From Syntrophomonadaceae bacterium (GTDB lineage: Bacteria; Bacillota; Dethiobacteria; DTU022), in assembly GCA_007121075.1 (NCBI GenBank), contig SKMK01000009.1, forward strand, positions 1 to 64,000: DNA of 64,000 nt, in the 5' to 3' direction. A model generated the notes under the pieces. It worked only from the letters and a program-made list of their open reading frames with translations. It was not told where the DNA came from and did no database searches. Made by a program: the position numbers and the translations under genes. This document shows, one piece after another, positions 1-8,290 of this stretch (position 1 is its first letter; each line of letters begins with the position of its first letter).

Positions 1-84
1 AGCCTGCTCAGCAACAGGTTTGACGAATTTTGGGGTCGCTATCAGACAGCTAACCATATCCCCCAGCAGGCCCTTAATAGATAA
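1..84 (+). CDS. C-terminal end of an unidentified protein (5' partial)
   Basis: Frame 1 is open from the first base of the window to a TAA at 82-84 and encodes 27 residues ending in IPQQALNR. The peptide has a mixed, protein-like composition (FDEFWGRYQTANH) but is too short to assign to a family. The rest of the gene lies to the left of the window. The roughly 200 bp after it are AT-rich and lead to the tryptophanase gene. It could also be a chance open frame. Confidence 0.35.
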   Translation, partial: SLLSNRFDEFWGRYQTANHIPQQALNR

Positions 85-287
85 AATACCAATTATTTAC
101 TCATAAATTTGTCGTGCACCCATATCACAATTTTTAAACCAGGCTGACAATATCAGACCGAATCATAAAAGTTTTTTCAAATAGTTCACAACATCTGTTA
201 TTATTTAAGTAAGAAAAAGTTATTTGCAAACCGGAAGTCCTTACCGAATAATGCCGGCATGATAAATTTCATGAGGAGGTTGTTTAG

Positions 288-1679
288 TTGAGATCGCGAA
301 ACTCTTATGCCGAACCTTACCGGATTAAAATGGTGGAACCGATCAGCCTAAAAGGCCGCGCTGAAAGAGAAGACCTGATCAAAAAGGCTTATTACAATAT
401 ATTCAACCTGAAAGCGGAGGATATTTATATCGACCTGTTAACTGACAGCGGCACCTCTGCCATGAGCGCCAACCAGTGGGCGGGGATGATGCTCGGCGAT
501 GAATCTTATGCCGGCTCCAGAAATTTTTACAAACTGCTGGCGGCGGTCCAGGATATCTTCGGCTACAAATACCTGGTTCCCACCCACCAGGGAAGAGCCG
601 CTGAAAATATCCTTATGTCCATGTTTGTGATAGAAAATCAGAAAGTACCGGGCAACATGCATTTTGACACCACTGAAGGCCATATCCGCCTCAGGAAAGC
701 CCAGCCTCTAAACCTGGTCATCGATGAAGGCCTGAATACGGAATCCAACCACCAGTTTAAGGGCAATGTCGATTTGGAGCGCCTGGAGAAAGAGTTAAAA
801 GCCAATGATTCGTCTAAATTACCGCTGATCATTATAACAGCAACCTGCAATAACAACGGGGGACAGCCGGTATCGATGGACAACCTGCGGAATGCCTCGA
901 AACTGGCCCATAAATACGGAAGGCCGCTGTTTATCGATGCCGCCAGGTATGCGGAAAACTGTTATTTTATCCAGCAAAGGGATCCTGTTTACAGGAACAA
1001 GCCAATCCGGGATATTGCCCGGGAAATGTTTTCTTATGCCGATGGATGCACCATGAGCTCCAAAAAAGACGCCCTGGTTAACATTGGGGGCTTCCTGGCT
1101 TTTAAAGACAATGAAGAGTGGTATGAAAAAGCAGTCCAGATGCAGATTTGTTATGAAGGTTTTCGCACTTACGGAGGGTTGGCCGGCCGTGACCTGGAAG
1201 CCATTGCCCGCGGCCTGTATGAAGGGACAGAAGCAGGATACCTTGAAGATCGAATCGGCCAGGTAAATTACCTGGGCCAAAAGCTGCTTGACATTGGCGT
1301 ACCTTGTGTTACTCCGATCGGCGGCCACGGAGTCTTTGTCGATGCCCTCAAGTTTTTACCTCACCTGCCCCAAAACTTTTTCCCGGCTCAGGCTCTGGTT
1401 GTGGAACTGTACCGGGAGGCCGGAATCAGGAGCGTGGAACTGGGTACCTGTGCCTTCGGCTACACCGACCCTGTAACAGGCAATGAAGTGTATCCATCTC
1501 AGGAACTTGTACGCCTGACAATTCCCCGCCGCGTTTATACTGACCGGCACATGGACTTCGTGGTTAAGGCTTTTGAAGAAATTGCCGGGCGCCGGGAAAA
1601 TATTCGCGGCCTGGAAAGCACTTATCAAGCCGATATCCTGAGGCACTTCACCGCCCGCTTTCGTCTGCGGGGCCAATAA
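288..1679 (+). CDS. tnaA: Tryptophanase / tyrosine phenol-lyase family, probably tryptophanase
   Basis: PLP-dependent beta-eliminating lyase of 463 aa, the usual length of this family. It probably cleaves tryptophan to indole, pyruvate and ammonia in the cytoplasm. The PLP lysine lies in MSSKKDALVN (K260). Two positions favour tryptophanase over tyrosine phenol-lyase. The loop FDTTEGH carries D127, where the E. coli tryptophanase Asp137 sits and phenol-lyase has Thr. The later motif RSVELG (about 381-386) has a hydrophobic residue where phenol-lyase has the substrate-binding Arg. These residue correspondences are from memory. The C-terminus RHFTARF is typical of both enzymes. The start is TTG with AGGAGGT at 274-280. 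A strong terminator follows. No tnaC-like leader peptide was recognised in the AT-rich 200 bp upstream. Confidence 0.9.
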   Translation: MRSRNSYAEPYRIKMVEPISLKGRAEREDLIKKAYYNIFNLKAEDIYIDLLTDSGTSAMSANQWAGMMLGDESYAGSRNFYKLLAAVQDIFGYKYLVPTHQGRAAENILMSMFVIENQKVPGNMHFDTTEGHIRLRKAQPLNLVIDEGLNTESNHQFKGNVDLERLEKELKANDSSKLPLIIITATCNNNGGQPVSMDNLRNASKLAHKYGRPLFIDAARYAENCYFIQQRDPVYRNKPIRDIAREMFSYADGCTMSSKKDALVNIGGFLAFKDNEEWYEKAVQMQICYEGFRTYGGLAGRDLEAIARGLYEGTEAGYLEDRIGQVNYLGQKLLDIGVPCVTPIGGHGVFVDALKFLPHLPQNFFPAQALVVELYREAGIRSVELGTCAFGYTDPVTGNEVYPSQELVRLTIPRRVYTDRHMDFVVKAFEEIAGRRENIRGLESTYQADILRHFTARFRLRGQ

Positions 1680-1694
1680 CTTCTCATGACATAG

Positions 1695-1730
1695 AAAACC
1701 GAAGCAGAAACTGCTTCGGTTTTATTCATA
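1695..1730 (+). terminator. Intrinsic terminator after tnaA
   Basis: A perfect 13-bp stem (1695-1707 with 1711-1723) has a 3-nt AAA loop. Its 3' arm ends in TTTT and T-rich sequence follows. The stem starts with AAAA, so it may also work in the opposite direction for the convergent HDOD gene. Confidence 0.85.
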
Positions 1731-1780
1731 TGCAGCCTGAACCGGTGTCCAGTCTTTTTTCCCCATATCAGGGCAAACCG

Positions 1781-2626
1781 CTAATTAAAGATATCTTTGT
1801 CGATAAAAAGATCTACAATCTCGGCCATTAAGTTTTCCAGATCACTGTTTTCTATACCCAGCAGATCAACCGTTTCTTGCGAAAGCGGGTAAAGCATCCC
1901 GTCAATACCTAGCCCCATCCCCATCTGCAGGGTCACTGCATCGGAAATATGAACTATGGAGGTAAGCCTGGGGTTGATTTCAGCCCGGGAAGGGTCATGA
2001 TGATAAGAAATTGCTTCTACCAGGTCAGCCGGAAGATTCCACTTTTCTGCCACTTTTCCCCCCGCTTCAGCATGGCTGAAACCAAGAATCCTGTTCTCCG
2101 CTTGATCGAAAGTTATTTTTTCCTCATTTACCGCATTAATGACTTCCTGGTAAGCTTCATCCATGTAGCTGTTTAAAATCAATTTGCCAATATCATGGAG
2201 AAGGGTAGCTGTGTAAGCAAGTTCAATAGAGCGAAACTTAGTCTTCTTGGCCAGGAGCCGCGCGAAAACCGCTGCGCACTGGGAATGGACCCACAACTCC
2301 CCGTGGTCCATGACATAACCTTTTAACTCCCTTTTCAGGATCTTGCTCACCGAAGCGGCAAGGACAATACTGCGCACAGCATTAAATCCAATCAAGATAA
2401 TAGCGTCAGTAACAGTTGCTATTCTCCGGGAATAACCATAATAAATCGAATTTGCCATCCGCAAAACCTGGGCGGTCATGTTCTGGTCCTGGCTGAGCAA
2501 CTCTTGAATGTCGAAGGCAGTAGATTCGGGATCCTCTGTTAATTCCATTACCCTGACTACAATCTGAGGCAGTGAAGGTAGTTCATCCACCTTGGCAACA
2601 ACATTTTCCAAAGACAGCTTGCTCAT
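1781..2626 (-). CDS. HDOD-domain signalling protein
   Basis: Cytoplasmic protein of 281 aa, nearly all one HDOD domain. This is a metal-free relative of HD hydrolases found in two-component and c-di-GMP signalling proteins. Recognisable segments are the N-terminal LPSLPQIVVRVMEL, the helical core with LRMANSIYYG and TDAIILIGFNAVRS, and the HD-like LLHDIGKLIL followed by FSHAEAGGKVAEKWNLP. There is no receiver or GGDEF domain, so any partner is encoded elsewhere. The ATG start is preceded by GGAGG at about 2631-2635. It faces tnaA tail to tail across the terminator. The family is clear; the cellular role is not. Confidence 0.85.
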   Translation of the reverse strand: MSKLSLENVVAKVDELPSLPQIVVRVMELTEDPESTAFDIQELLSQDQNMTAQVLRMANSIYYGYSRRIATVTDAIILIGFNAVRSIVLAASVSKILKRELKGYVMDHGELWVHSQCAAVFARLLAKKTKFRSIELAYTATLLHDIGKLILNSYMDEAYQEVINAVNEEKITFDQAENRILGFSHAEAGGKVAEKWNLPADLVEAISYHHDPSRAEINPRLTSIVHISDAVTLQMGMGLGIDGMLYPLSQETVDLLGIENSDLENLMAEIVDLFIDKDIFN

Positions 2627-2811
2627 TATATCCTCCGGGCATTATAGATCGGCCACACTAAAGCCAAAAAGATTTATACAATTATATCAATTTTCTGCCA
2701 CTAAAGTCAATGAGCAGATCTAAAAATAAAGCTCACTTATATACGCACTTATATACACTTATATTGACCGTTACCCGTCCAGGAAAGTAACTGCCCCAAG
2801 GCCGAAAAGAG

Positions 2812-3786
2812 TTAACCCTTTTGCCAGGGCAAATGATCCAGGTCGACATTTCCCCCTGATATAATCAGACCTATTTTTTCACCTTTCACCTGATCTCTTT
2901 TGCTCATGAGGGCCGCCAGGGGCAGGGACGCAGAAGGTTCCACGACCAGTTTCATCCTCTCCCAGGTCAGGCGCATCGCTTCAATGATCGCTTCTTCGTC
3001 TGCCGTTAGGATAGCCCTTACATGTTTATAAATGATCGGAAATGTAAGGCTCCCCAGGGAGGTCCGCAGCCCGTCAGCTATAGTCTGAGGATTCGTGAGA
3101 GGGATGATTTTACCTGCCTGGAGGGATCTGAAAGCGTCGTCTGCTCCAGCCGGCTCAGCACCCAGCACCTCGGTTCCGGGCTGGAGGGAGGAAACGCTTA
3201 ATGCGGTCCCGCTTAAAAGACCGCCCCCGCCCACGGGAGTGATGATCGTGTCCAGATCGGGAATCTGTTCCATCAGTTCCAGGGCAGCGGTGGCCTGCCC
3301 GGCAATAACCCGCCTGTCATTATAAGGATGGATAAAAACAGCTCCGGTCTGGGCCACAATATCTTTTAAAGTTTCTTCCCGGGCCTGCTGGGTTGGTTCA
3401 GTATAAGTAATCCGGGCCCCGTAACCGGCTACTGCCGACTTTTTTACCGGTGGAGCGTTTTCGGGCATAACCACATGGGAGGTGATACCCCGACAGCGGG
3501 CGGCATAAGCCAGGGCCGCAGCATGATTGCCTGAAGAATGGGTGGTTACACATTTTTCGCCATTGCCATTGGCCGGAAAGTCCTCTTCGCCAAGGCTGAA
3601 AACCGCGTTAACAGCGCCCCGGGCCTTAAAGGCTCCTACCTTTTGCATATTTTCGCTCTTGAAATAAATTTGTCCGCGGCAGATTCGGTTAATCGTAGCC
3701 GAAGTAAAAACCGGGGTGCGGTGGATATAAGGCATAATTTTCTCCGCCGCCTCCCTTATGGCCTCGATACTCGGAGATGAATGCAT
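2812..3786 (-). CDS. Threonine/serine dehydratase-like PLP enzyme (fold type II)
   Basis: 324 aa with the catabolic threonine dehydratase / serine racemase architecture and no C-terminal ACT domain, so probably not the feedback-inhibited biosynthetic IlvA. FKARGA (about 52-57) carries the PLP lysine, SSGNHAAALAYAA is the substrate loop, and VGGGGLLSG is the phosphate-binding glycine loop. Likely reaction: deamination of threonine or serine to a 2-oxoacid, in line with tryptophanase and arginine deiminase nearby. Serine racemase or a related dehydratase is possible; sequence alone does not separate them. The ATG start sits close to an AGGGGGAAAAGCT-type Shine-Dalgarno. It is transcribed alone. 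Confidence 0.85.
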   Translation of the reverse strand: MHSSPSIEAIREAAEKIMPYIHRTPVFTSATINRICRGQIYFKSENMQKVGAFKARGAVNAVFSLGEEDFPANGNGEKCVTTHSSGNHAAALAYAARCRGITSHVVMPENAPPVKKSAVAGYGARITYTEPTQQAREETLKDIVAQTGAVFIHPYNDRRVIAGQATAALELMEQIPDLDTIITPVGGGGLLSGTALSVSSLQPGTEVLGAEPAGADDAFRSLQAGKIIPLTNPQTIADGLRTSLGSLTFPIIYKHVRAILTADEEAIIEAMRLTWERMKLVVEPSASLPLAALMSKRDQVKGEKIGLIISGGNVDLDHLPWQKG

Positions 3787-3980
3787 AGCTTTTCCCCCAT
3801 TTATTAAAGATGTGACAGGTTCCTGCAGTCACCGGACCTTCCGTAAACCTGATAGAATAATATAATATCTCAGGTTAATAAAACTATATTATCAATTCTG
3901 TTCCCTATAGCTTTATCCCTCCAAGTTTCACGGCTGCCTTAAAAAGTACCGGTCCAGGTTTTATAACCACCGGCAGGTAA

Positions 3981-4000
3981 AATTCTAATATTGTAGAATT
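3981..4000. promoter_or_regulatory. Inverted repeat upstream of the usp gene
   Basis: AATTCTA at 3981-3987 and TAGAATT at 3994-4000 form a perfect 7-bp inverted repeat with a 6-nt centre. It lies 25 bp before the likely start of the universal stress protein gene. It could be an operator or part of a promoter; the sequence is AT-rich, so chance is possible. Confidence 0.3.
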
Positions 4001-4025
4001 AATAACAATGAAGGGAGAGATGCAG

Positions 4026-4478
4026 ATGAAAATACTGGTATGTACCGATGGTTCAGAATTCAGCCAAAAATGTATCCAGGTAGCTTCAAACCTGGTCGAA
4101 ACATGCTCCATTAACGAAGTAACCATAATTCATGTCCACGAAGGTTCTTCCATTCTACCCGATTACTGGCAGGGCAAATACCTGTTCAGTGAAGAAGAAG
4201 AAAAAAAGTTAAAAGCTATGGATAAAAGACTCCTTGAAGAACGCAAAAAGTACTTTGCCGATGCCGAGCAGGAATTTCAAAAACATGACATTTCAGTCAA
4301 CACTCTCTTTAAAACAGGACACCCTGCCGAAGTGATCAGCAAAGTGGCGGAAGATGGCGGTTACGATTTAATAATTATCGGCAGAAGGGGTATGGGTGGA
4401 GTAAAAAAATTGTTCCTGGGCAGTATCAGCAATGCTGTTTTACAGATTGCCCATACCAATGTGTTAATTGTTAAGTAA
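4026..4478 (+). CDS. Universal stress protein, UspA family
   Basis: About 150 aa, a single Usp domain. It begins MKILVCTDGSEFSQKC and ends with the ATP-binding type motif GRRGMGGVKKLFLGSISNAVL followed by a terminal strand HTNVLIVK. The G-2x-G-9x-G(S) signature marks the ATP-binding subclass. I chose the ATG at 4026 because AAGGGAGA at 4011-4018 is correctly spaced for it; an in-frame ATG at 4008 would put the Shine-Dalgarno inside the gene. The protein is cytoplasmic, and its stress role is known only by family. A short palindrome lies upstream. Confidence 0.9.
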   Translation: MKILVCTDGSEFSQKCIQVASNLVETCSINEVTIIHVHEGSSILPDYWQGKYLFSEEEEKKLKAMDKRLLEERKKYFADAEQEFQKHDISVNTLFKTGHPAEVISKVAEDGGYDLIIIGRRGMGGVKKLFLGSISNAVLQIAHTNVLIVK

Positions 4479-4566
4479 CGGCGGCCTAAAGTACAGAAGA
4501 TCTATGGTTTTTTAAGCCAGGAAACATCCCCTATTCTAAGCTTTTATAAACGAGGCCGGGCTTACG

Positions 4567-5247
4567 ATGCTGAGGAATATTTTTGAAAAACAAGACTGGC
4601 ATTTTGTCCTGCTTGCTTTACTCGTAGTTTCGGCGCATGCGATTATAGACAGGTTTAATTATTACTTCCTGGGCGAGTTCTGGGGATTGAGCACCGCTAC
4701 CTGGCTGTGGATAGGAATCATTGCCGCCATTATCCATCAGTTGTATGTGATGGTAATCTGGCGCGTCCAGCTTGAGACTCAGTGGTTAACGGTTAACCTG
4801 CCCCGCCTCGGATATCTTGCTTACCTGATCGATTACACAATTATGCTGGCCGCCCGTCTGGGAGCCATAGTCCTCGCAGCCGCAGCCAACCGGGGCAGCA
4901 TCTTCATCCCTGATGATGCCAGGTGGGCAACTGCGTTTATCCTGGCTATTCCTTTCATATGGTTGATCCACTCAGTCGTAAAATACTACAGTTATAAACG
5001 GATCGCAGGAGCGGACCATTTCGAGCCGGCATATCGTGACACAAGCTGGACCAGGAAAGGAATATTCCAATATGTCCCCAGGGCCGTTTATGTTTTCGGA
5101 CCCCTGGGCTTTTATATCCCCGGGATAGTGCTGACTTCTCCGGCGTCTTTACTCCTGGCCCTTTTTAACCACATCTATATATGGATTCATTATTACTGCA
5201 CCGAACTCCCCGATATAAAACGCATCTACGGCCCGGACAACCGCTAG
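4567..5247 (+). CDS. ICMT/PEMT-like integral membrane protein, function unknown
   Basis: 226 aa with about five or six hydrophobic segments: near 12-30, 45-65, 80-105, 118-140, and two C-terminal ones around 170-210. The C-terminal pattern GIFQYVPRAVYVFG, then a hydrophobic hairpin, then WIHYYCTELPDIKRIYG resembles the isoprenylcysteine methyltransferase / phospholipid N-methyltransferase fold. There the last helices and a Glu-containing tail form the methyl-donor site. No bacterial substrate is known to me. Its end overlaps the end of the convergent glpX by 4 bp. The conserved-looking tail suggests an enzyme rather than a transporter. Methyltransferase activity is inference only. Confidence 0.6.
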   Translation: MLRNIFEKQDWHFVLLALLVVSAHAIIDRFNYYFLGEFWGLSTATWLWIGIIAAIIHQLYVMVIWRVQLETQWLTVNLPRLGYLAYLIDYTIMLAARLGAIVLAAAANRGSIFIPDDARWATAFILAIPFIWLIHSVVKYYSYKRIAGADHFEPAYRDTSWTRKGIFQYVPRAVYVFGPLGFYIPGIVLTSPASLLLALFNHIYIWIHYYCTELPDIKRIYGPDNR

Positions 5248-6239
5248 ATCGACCCTCTATCGCGGTAGCCGAAAGGATCAGAAATAAATCGCGGTTTCTT
5301 ATCCAGGGTATGGGTGGCATAAATATTTCGGATCGTACCAGTCACTCCGCGCATGACCAGGGAATGGGTTTCCGCCGTTTTGCCGCGGTAGCGAACACCG
5401 CTAAGCATGTCACCGTCTGTTATACCCGTCGCGGCAAAAAATATGTCATCACCTTTGACCAGATCTTCAAGAAGAAGCAATTTTCCGGGATCTTCAATGT
5501 TCATCTCGCGGATACGCGCCAAATCTTCATCGTCTTCCGGGGCCAGGCGGGCTTGCATTTCTCCACCCAGGATCTTAATCGCCGCAGCAGCTATAACCCC
5601 TTCGGGGGCTCCTCCAATACCGAATAGTATATCAACACCGGTATTATTAATCGCAGCAGCTATAGCCGCTGCAACGTCACCGTCACTGATCATTTTTACC
5701 CTGGCTCCCGTTTCCCTTATTGCATCGATAATATGGCGATGGCGGGGACGGTCCAGGACTATGGCGGTTACATCTACCACTTCCTTTTTCAAGGCCCCGG
5801 CAACCCTGCCCAGATTTTCCGCCACCGGATCATCGAGATTTATACAGCCTCTGGCCAGAGGGCCGACGGCAATTTTATCCATGTACATATCCGGGGCATG
5901 AAGAAAACAACCGCGGTTGGCAATGGCCACCACCGACAGGGCATTGGGCAAACCCCTGGCCACCAGGTTGGTTCCTTCAAGGGGATCTACTGCTATATCG
6001 ACACAGGGATCGGTCCCGCTTCCAACCTGTTCCCCGATGAAAAGCATGGGCGCTTCATCCATTTCTCCTTCTCCAATCACCACTGTTCCATCGATATTGA
6101 CCGTGTCAAAAACTGAACGCATTGCGTCAACTGCGGCCTGGTCGGCTGCTTCTTTATCTCCGCGCCCCATAAACCGGCCTGAAGCAAGGGCCGCGGCTTC
6201 CGTAACCCGCACAAATTCCAAAGACAGTTCTCTTTCCAC
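5244..6239 (-). CDS. glpX: Fructose-1,6-bisphosphatase class II
   Basis: 331 aa, the normal length for GlpX. It hydrolyses fructose 1,6-bisphosphate to fructose 6-phosphate in gluconeogenesis, using a divalent metal. Typical segments: ALASGRFMGRGDKEAADQAA, VIGEGEMDEAPML (metal-binding acidic loop), IAVDPLEGTNLVARG (DPLEGT motif) and GIGGAPEGVIAAAA. The start is GTG with GGAGGG 6 nt upstream. It runs in the same direction as arcA, which ends 19 bp before it starts, so the two could be cotranscribed. Gluconeogenic flux fits growth on amino acids. Confidence 0.95.
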   Translation of the reverse strand: MERELSLEFVRVTEAAALASGRFMGRGDKEAADQAAVDAMRSVFDTVNIDGTVVIGEGEMDEAPMLFIGEQVGSGTDPCVDIAVDPLEGTNLVARGLPNALSVVAIANRGCFLHAPDMYMDKIAVGPLARGCINLDDPVAENLGRVAGALKKEVVDVTAIVLDRPRHRHIIDAIRETGARVKMISDGDVAAAIAAAINNTGVDILFGIGGAPEGVIAAAAIKILGGEMQARLAPEDDEDLARIREMNIEDPGKLLLLEDLVKGDDIFFAATGITDGDMLSGVRYRGKTAETHSLVMRGVTGTIRNIYATHTLDKKPRFISDPFGYRDRGSI

Positions 6240-6258
6240 TGACTACCCTCCATTTATA

Positions 6259-7479
6259 TTAAAGTGTTTCCCTGTCCAGGGGCATGCTCATACACCTGGG
6301 GCCACCGCGGCCACGCACAAGCTCGGAACCGTCGATTTCAATTACACCAATGCCATGCTGGCGAAGGGTTTCATTAGTGGCTTCATTACGTTCGTAACAA
6401 ACCACGGTTCCAGGTTTGACGGCTAAAGCATTTGTACTGTCTCCCCACTGTTCCCTGGCGGCCGTAATTTCATCATTAGCCCCTGAATAAATAATTTCAA
6501 CCTGTTTCAGATCCAGAGCTTTGCGCAGGGCTCCCTGCAAGTTAAAACCGTTGGAAGCCGAGACCCTTTGGTCACTGCCTTTTTCCAGCCAATAAGTGTT
6601 AACAGAATCTTTGATCCCAGGGTACATCAGGAACTTATCTGTATCCACCATGGTAAATATAGTGTCCAGATGCATGTAAGCTCGTTTGGAAGGAATCTGG
6701 ATCACCACTATCTGCCTGACCAGCTCTTTCTCCACCAGATACTTATGAGCAACCCACTCTATAGCTTCTTCAGTAGTCCTTTCACTGAGACCGATAACAA
6801 GGGTTTCCTGATTTAAAACCAGGATGTCCCCGCCTTCAACCCCGTAGGGGATTTCTTCATGGAAAGCAAGATCTACATTTTTAAACAAGGGATGGTATTT
6901 GTGAATAAACCGCAGGAAGACTGTTTCCAGGCGGCGGGCGGGATTGAACATGCTGCTGACCTGCAGTTTCCCTCCAATCATGGCCCCGTGGTCCCTGGTA
7001 AAATACATATTGGGCAGGGGAGCCAGGTAAAAAGGATAGCTGTCAAGGGTTAGATCGCTTAAAGTGCGGTATTTTTTCAAATGCTGGATCTCTTTTTTGG
7101 GAAAGCCTGCAATCAGTCTGGCTACCAGATCTTTGGGTTCCTGTTCATTCAGATAATTGTAAACCGTGTTTATTACATCCGGCTCAATCAAGGGGCTCGC
7201 TTTGAGATGCCTCTTGATCAACTCACTTTTAACATGCGGATCCCTGACAATTTCATTTAACAGTTCGGTAACGTAATATACTTCAGCCCCGTTTTCTTTA
7301 AGCACGGCGGCAAAACCGTCATGTTCCTTTTGCGCCTGGGCCAGCCATGGGATTTCATCAAAAAGCAAATCTTCAAGATAACGAGGAGTCAGATTTTCAA
7401 GTTCCTGACCGGGCCGGTACAGTAATACTTTTTTCAACTGGCCGACATCAGACCAGACTTGCATTGGTTTTCCCAACAT
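6259..7479 (-). CDS. arcA: Arginine deiminase
   Basis: About 406 aa. It converts arginine to citrulline and ammonia, the first step of the ADI pathway that yields ATP through carbamoyl phosphate. Family signatures: KKVLLYRPGQELENL near the N-terminus, FTRDHGAMIGG (substrate Asp and His), EGGDILVL, MHLDTIFTMVD (catalytic His and Asp) and C-terminal RGGPRCMSMPL with the nucleophilic Cys. GTG, ATG and ATG occur in tandem at 7485, 7482 and 7479. The last is best spaced from the GGGGG Shine-Dalgarno. arcB and arcC are not in the window. It lies upstream of glpX. Confidence 0.95.
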   Translation of the reverse strand: MLGKPMQVWSDVGQLKKVLLYRPGQELENLTPRYLEDLLFDEIPWLAQAQKEHDGFAAVLKENGAEVYYVTELLNEIVRDPHVKSELIKRHLKASPLIEPDVINTVYNYLNEQEPKDLVARLIAGFPKKEIQHLKKYRTLSDLTLDSYPFYLAPLPNMYFTRDHGAMIGGKLQVSSMFNPARRLETVFLRFIHKYHPLFKNVDLAFHEEIPYGVEGGDILVLNQETLVIGLSERTTEEAIEWVAHKYLVEKELVRQIVVIQIPSKRAYMHLDTIFTMVDTDKFLMYPGIKDSVNTYWLEKGSDQRVSASNGFNLQGALRKALDLKQVEIIYSGANDEITAAREQWGDSTNALAVKPGTVVCYERNEATNETLRQHGIGVIEIDGSELVRGRGGPRCMSMPLDRETL

Positions 7480-7570
7480 CATCACCCCCGTTTTAATTTC
7501 TAAACTGTCAGTGCAGATAAAGGTCTTTTTCTGCTGTTTAAGTCAATACCCACCAGACCGGAAACAGCTT

Positions 7571-7592
7571 TGAATGTCGATAACCACATTCA
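7571..7592. promoter_or_regulatory. Inverted repeat upstream of arcA
   Basis: TGAATGT (7571-7577) and ACATTCA (7586-7592) are perfect inverted arms separated by 8 bp, about 90 bp upstream of arcA. The arms recall the TGAAT/ATTCA halves of ARG boxes, but the centre is too long for a classical 18-bp ArgR site. It is a candidate operator only. Confidence 0.3.
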
Positions 7593-7826
7593 TCCTGGAT
7601 ACCAAACAAGTGTATATATAATATTCGCTTTTTAAAAAATATCACCTCTTATATATAGAGCATATTATGCCGGTTGCTATAATTTTTGCGTTCCAAAAAA
7701 CCTGAACAGAGTTTGTGTCACTTAACTGGCACCATAAAAAAATTTCAAAAAGGATTTCTATGTGTATAAACATATTTAATTGAAACTTCACCTGGGCTAT
7801 GAGTAAAATGTTAGCGGAGCATAGGG

Positions 7827-7855
7827 TTGACAGGGACTATATAATTACATATCAT
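7827..7855 (+). promoter_or_regulatory. Sigma-A-type promoter for the ferredoxin gene
   Basis: A perfect TTGACA -35 box (7827-7832) is followed after 17 bp by TATCAT (7850-7855) as the -10. The ATG of the ferredoxin gene is about 50 bp downstream. The TATAAT at 7840 is too close to the -35 to be its partner. Confidence 0.55.
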
Positions 7856-7907
7856 AATATAGTAATTATTAATATAAGCTCAATTTAAGATAAAGAAGGT
7901 TATTGTA

Positions 7908-8111
7908 ATGTCAAGGATGCTTATGCTCGATTACAACAAATGCAAGCCTGAAGACTGCCATAACGGTATATGCTGCGCCGTCCAGGCTTGTCCGCTTGAT
8001 ATCCTGGGCCAGGAAGAACCTTACGACAAACCAATGATGTATTCGCCGGTCTGCAAAGGGTGCATGGAATGTTTTAGAGCCTGCCCAAACAGCGCCCTGG
8101 AGTTAAATTAA
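7908..8111 (+). CDS. Small 2[4Fe-4S] ferredoxin with an RLI-type first cluster motif
   Basis: 67 aa. The second cluster site is canonical: CKGCMECFRACP (C49, C52, C55, C59). The first is C12-x4-C17-x4-C22-C23-x4-C28-P, starting DYNKCKPEDC. It resembles the N-terminal cluster of the ABCE1/RLI family rather than a bacterial CxxCxxC ferredoxin. A small cytoplasmic electron carrier, or an Fe-S subunit of an oxidoreductase, is likely. It stands alone with its own promoter, and the next gene (csp) has a separate one. The Shine-Dalgarno is weak (AGAAGG). Whether both clusters assemble cannot be told from sequence. Confidence 0.8.
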   Translation: MSRMLMLDYNKCKPEDCHNGICCAVQACPLDILGQEEPYDKPMMYSPVCKGCMECFRACPNSALELN

Positions 8112-8137
8112 AGCGCACGCTCGTAATTATATTTTAC

Positions 8138-8166
8138 TTGCTTTATCCGCAAAGACGTGATATAGT
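8138..8166 (+). promoter_or_regulatory. Extended -10 promoter for the cold-shock gene
   Basis: TTGCTT (8138-8143), a 17-bp spacer and TATAGT (8161-8166) preceded by TGA, giving an extended -10. Initiation near 8173 would leave a leader of about 118 nt before the csp ATG. Long leaders are typical of cold-shock mRNAs. An imperfect hairpin (AGGCAAA/TTTGCCT, around 8196-8221) lies within it. Confidence 0.6.
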
Positions 8167-8290
8167 TTTTCACAGTGTTGAAAAGATGAGAATTAGGCAA
8201 ACTGTCTTTAGCCTTTGCCTGAGAAAGGGAAAGATGTTTGATTAACCTCCTCTTTTTATACCATTTCTAAAATGAAGGAGAATTAAGTAC

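Larger units (their letters stand above)
7486..7907. other. AT-rich divergent intergenic region between arcA and the ferredoxin gene
   Basis: 422 bp without a recognisable gene. It must hold the promoters of the leftward arcA and the rightward ferredoxin gene. It contains a 7-bp inverted repeat (7571-7592), runs of TATATA around 7610-7660, and a sigma-A-like promoter before the ferredoxin gene (7827-7855). No coding remnant was seen on either strand. Confidence 0.6.

Noticed and set aside
5407..6426. Overlapping plus-strand frames of 164, 127 and 169 codons.
   Set aside because: Antisense to glpX and the arcA 3' end. The low-complexity Ala/Ser/Pro composition is typical of shadow frames.
7571..7592. 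Classical ArgR box upstream of arcA.
   Set aside because: The half sites are 12 bp apart where ARG boxes have a short central spacer, so I kept it only as an unnamed palindrome.
7838..7845. TATATAAT as a -10 box for the TTGACA at 7827.
   Set aside because: Only 7 bp from the -35; TATCAT at 7850 has the correct 17-bp spacing.
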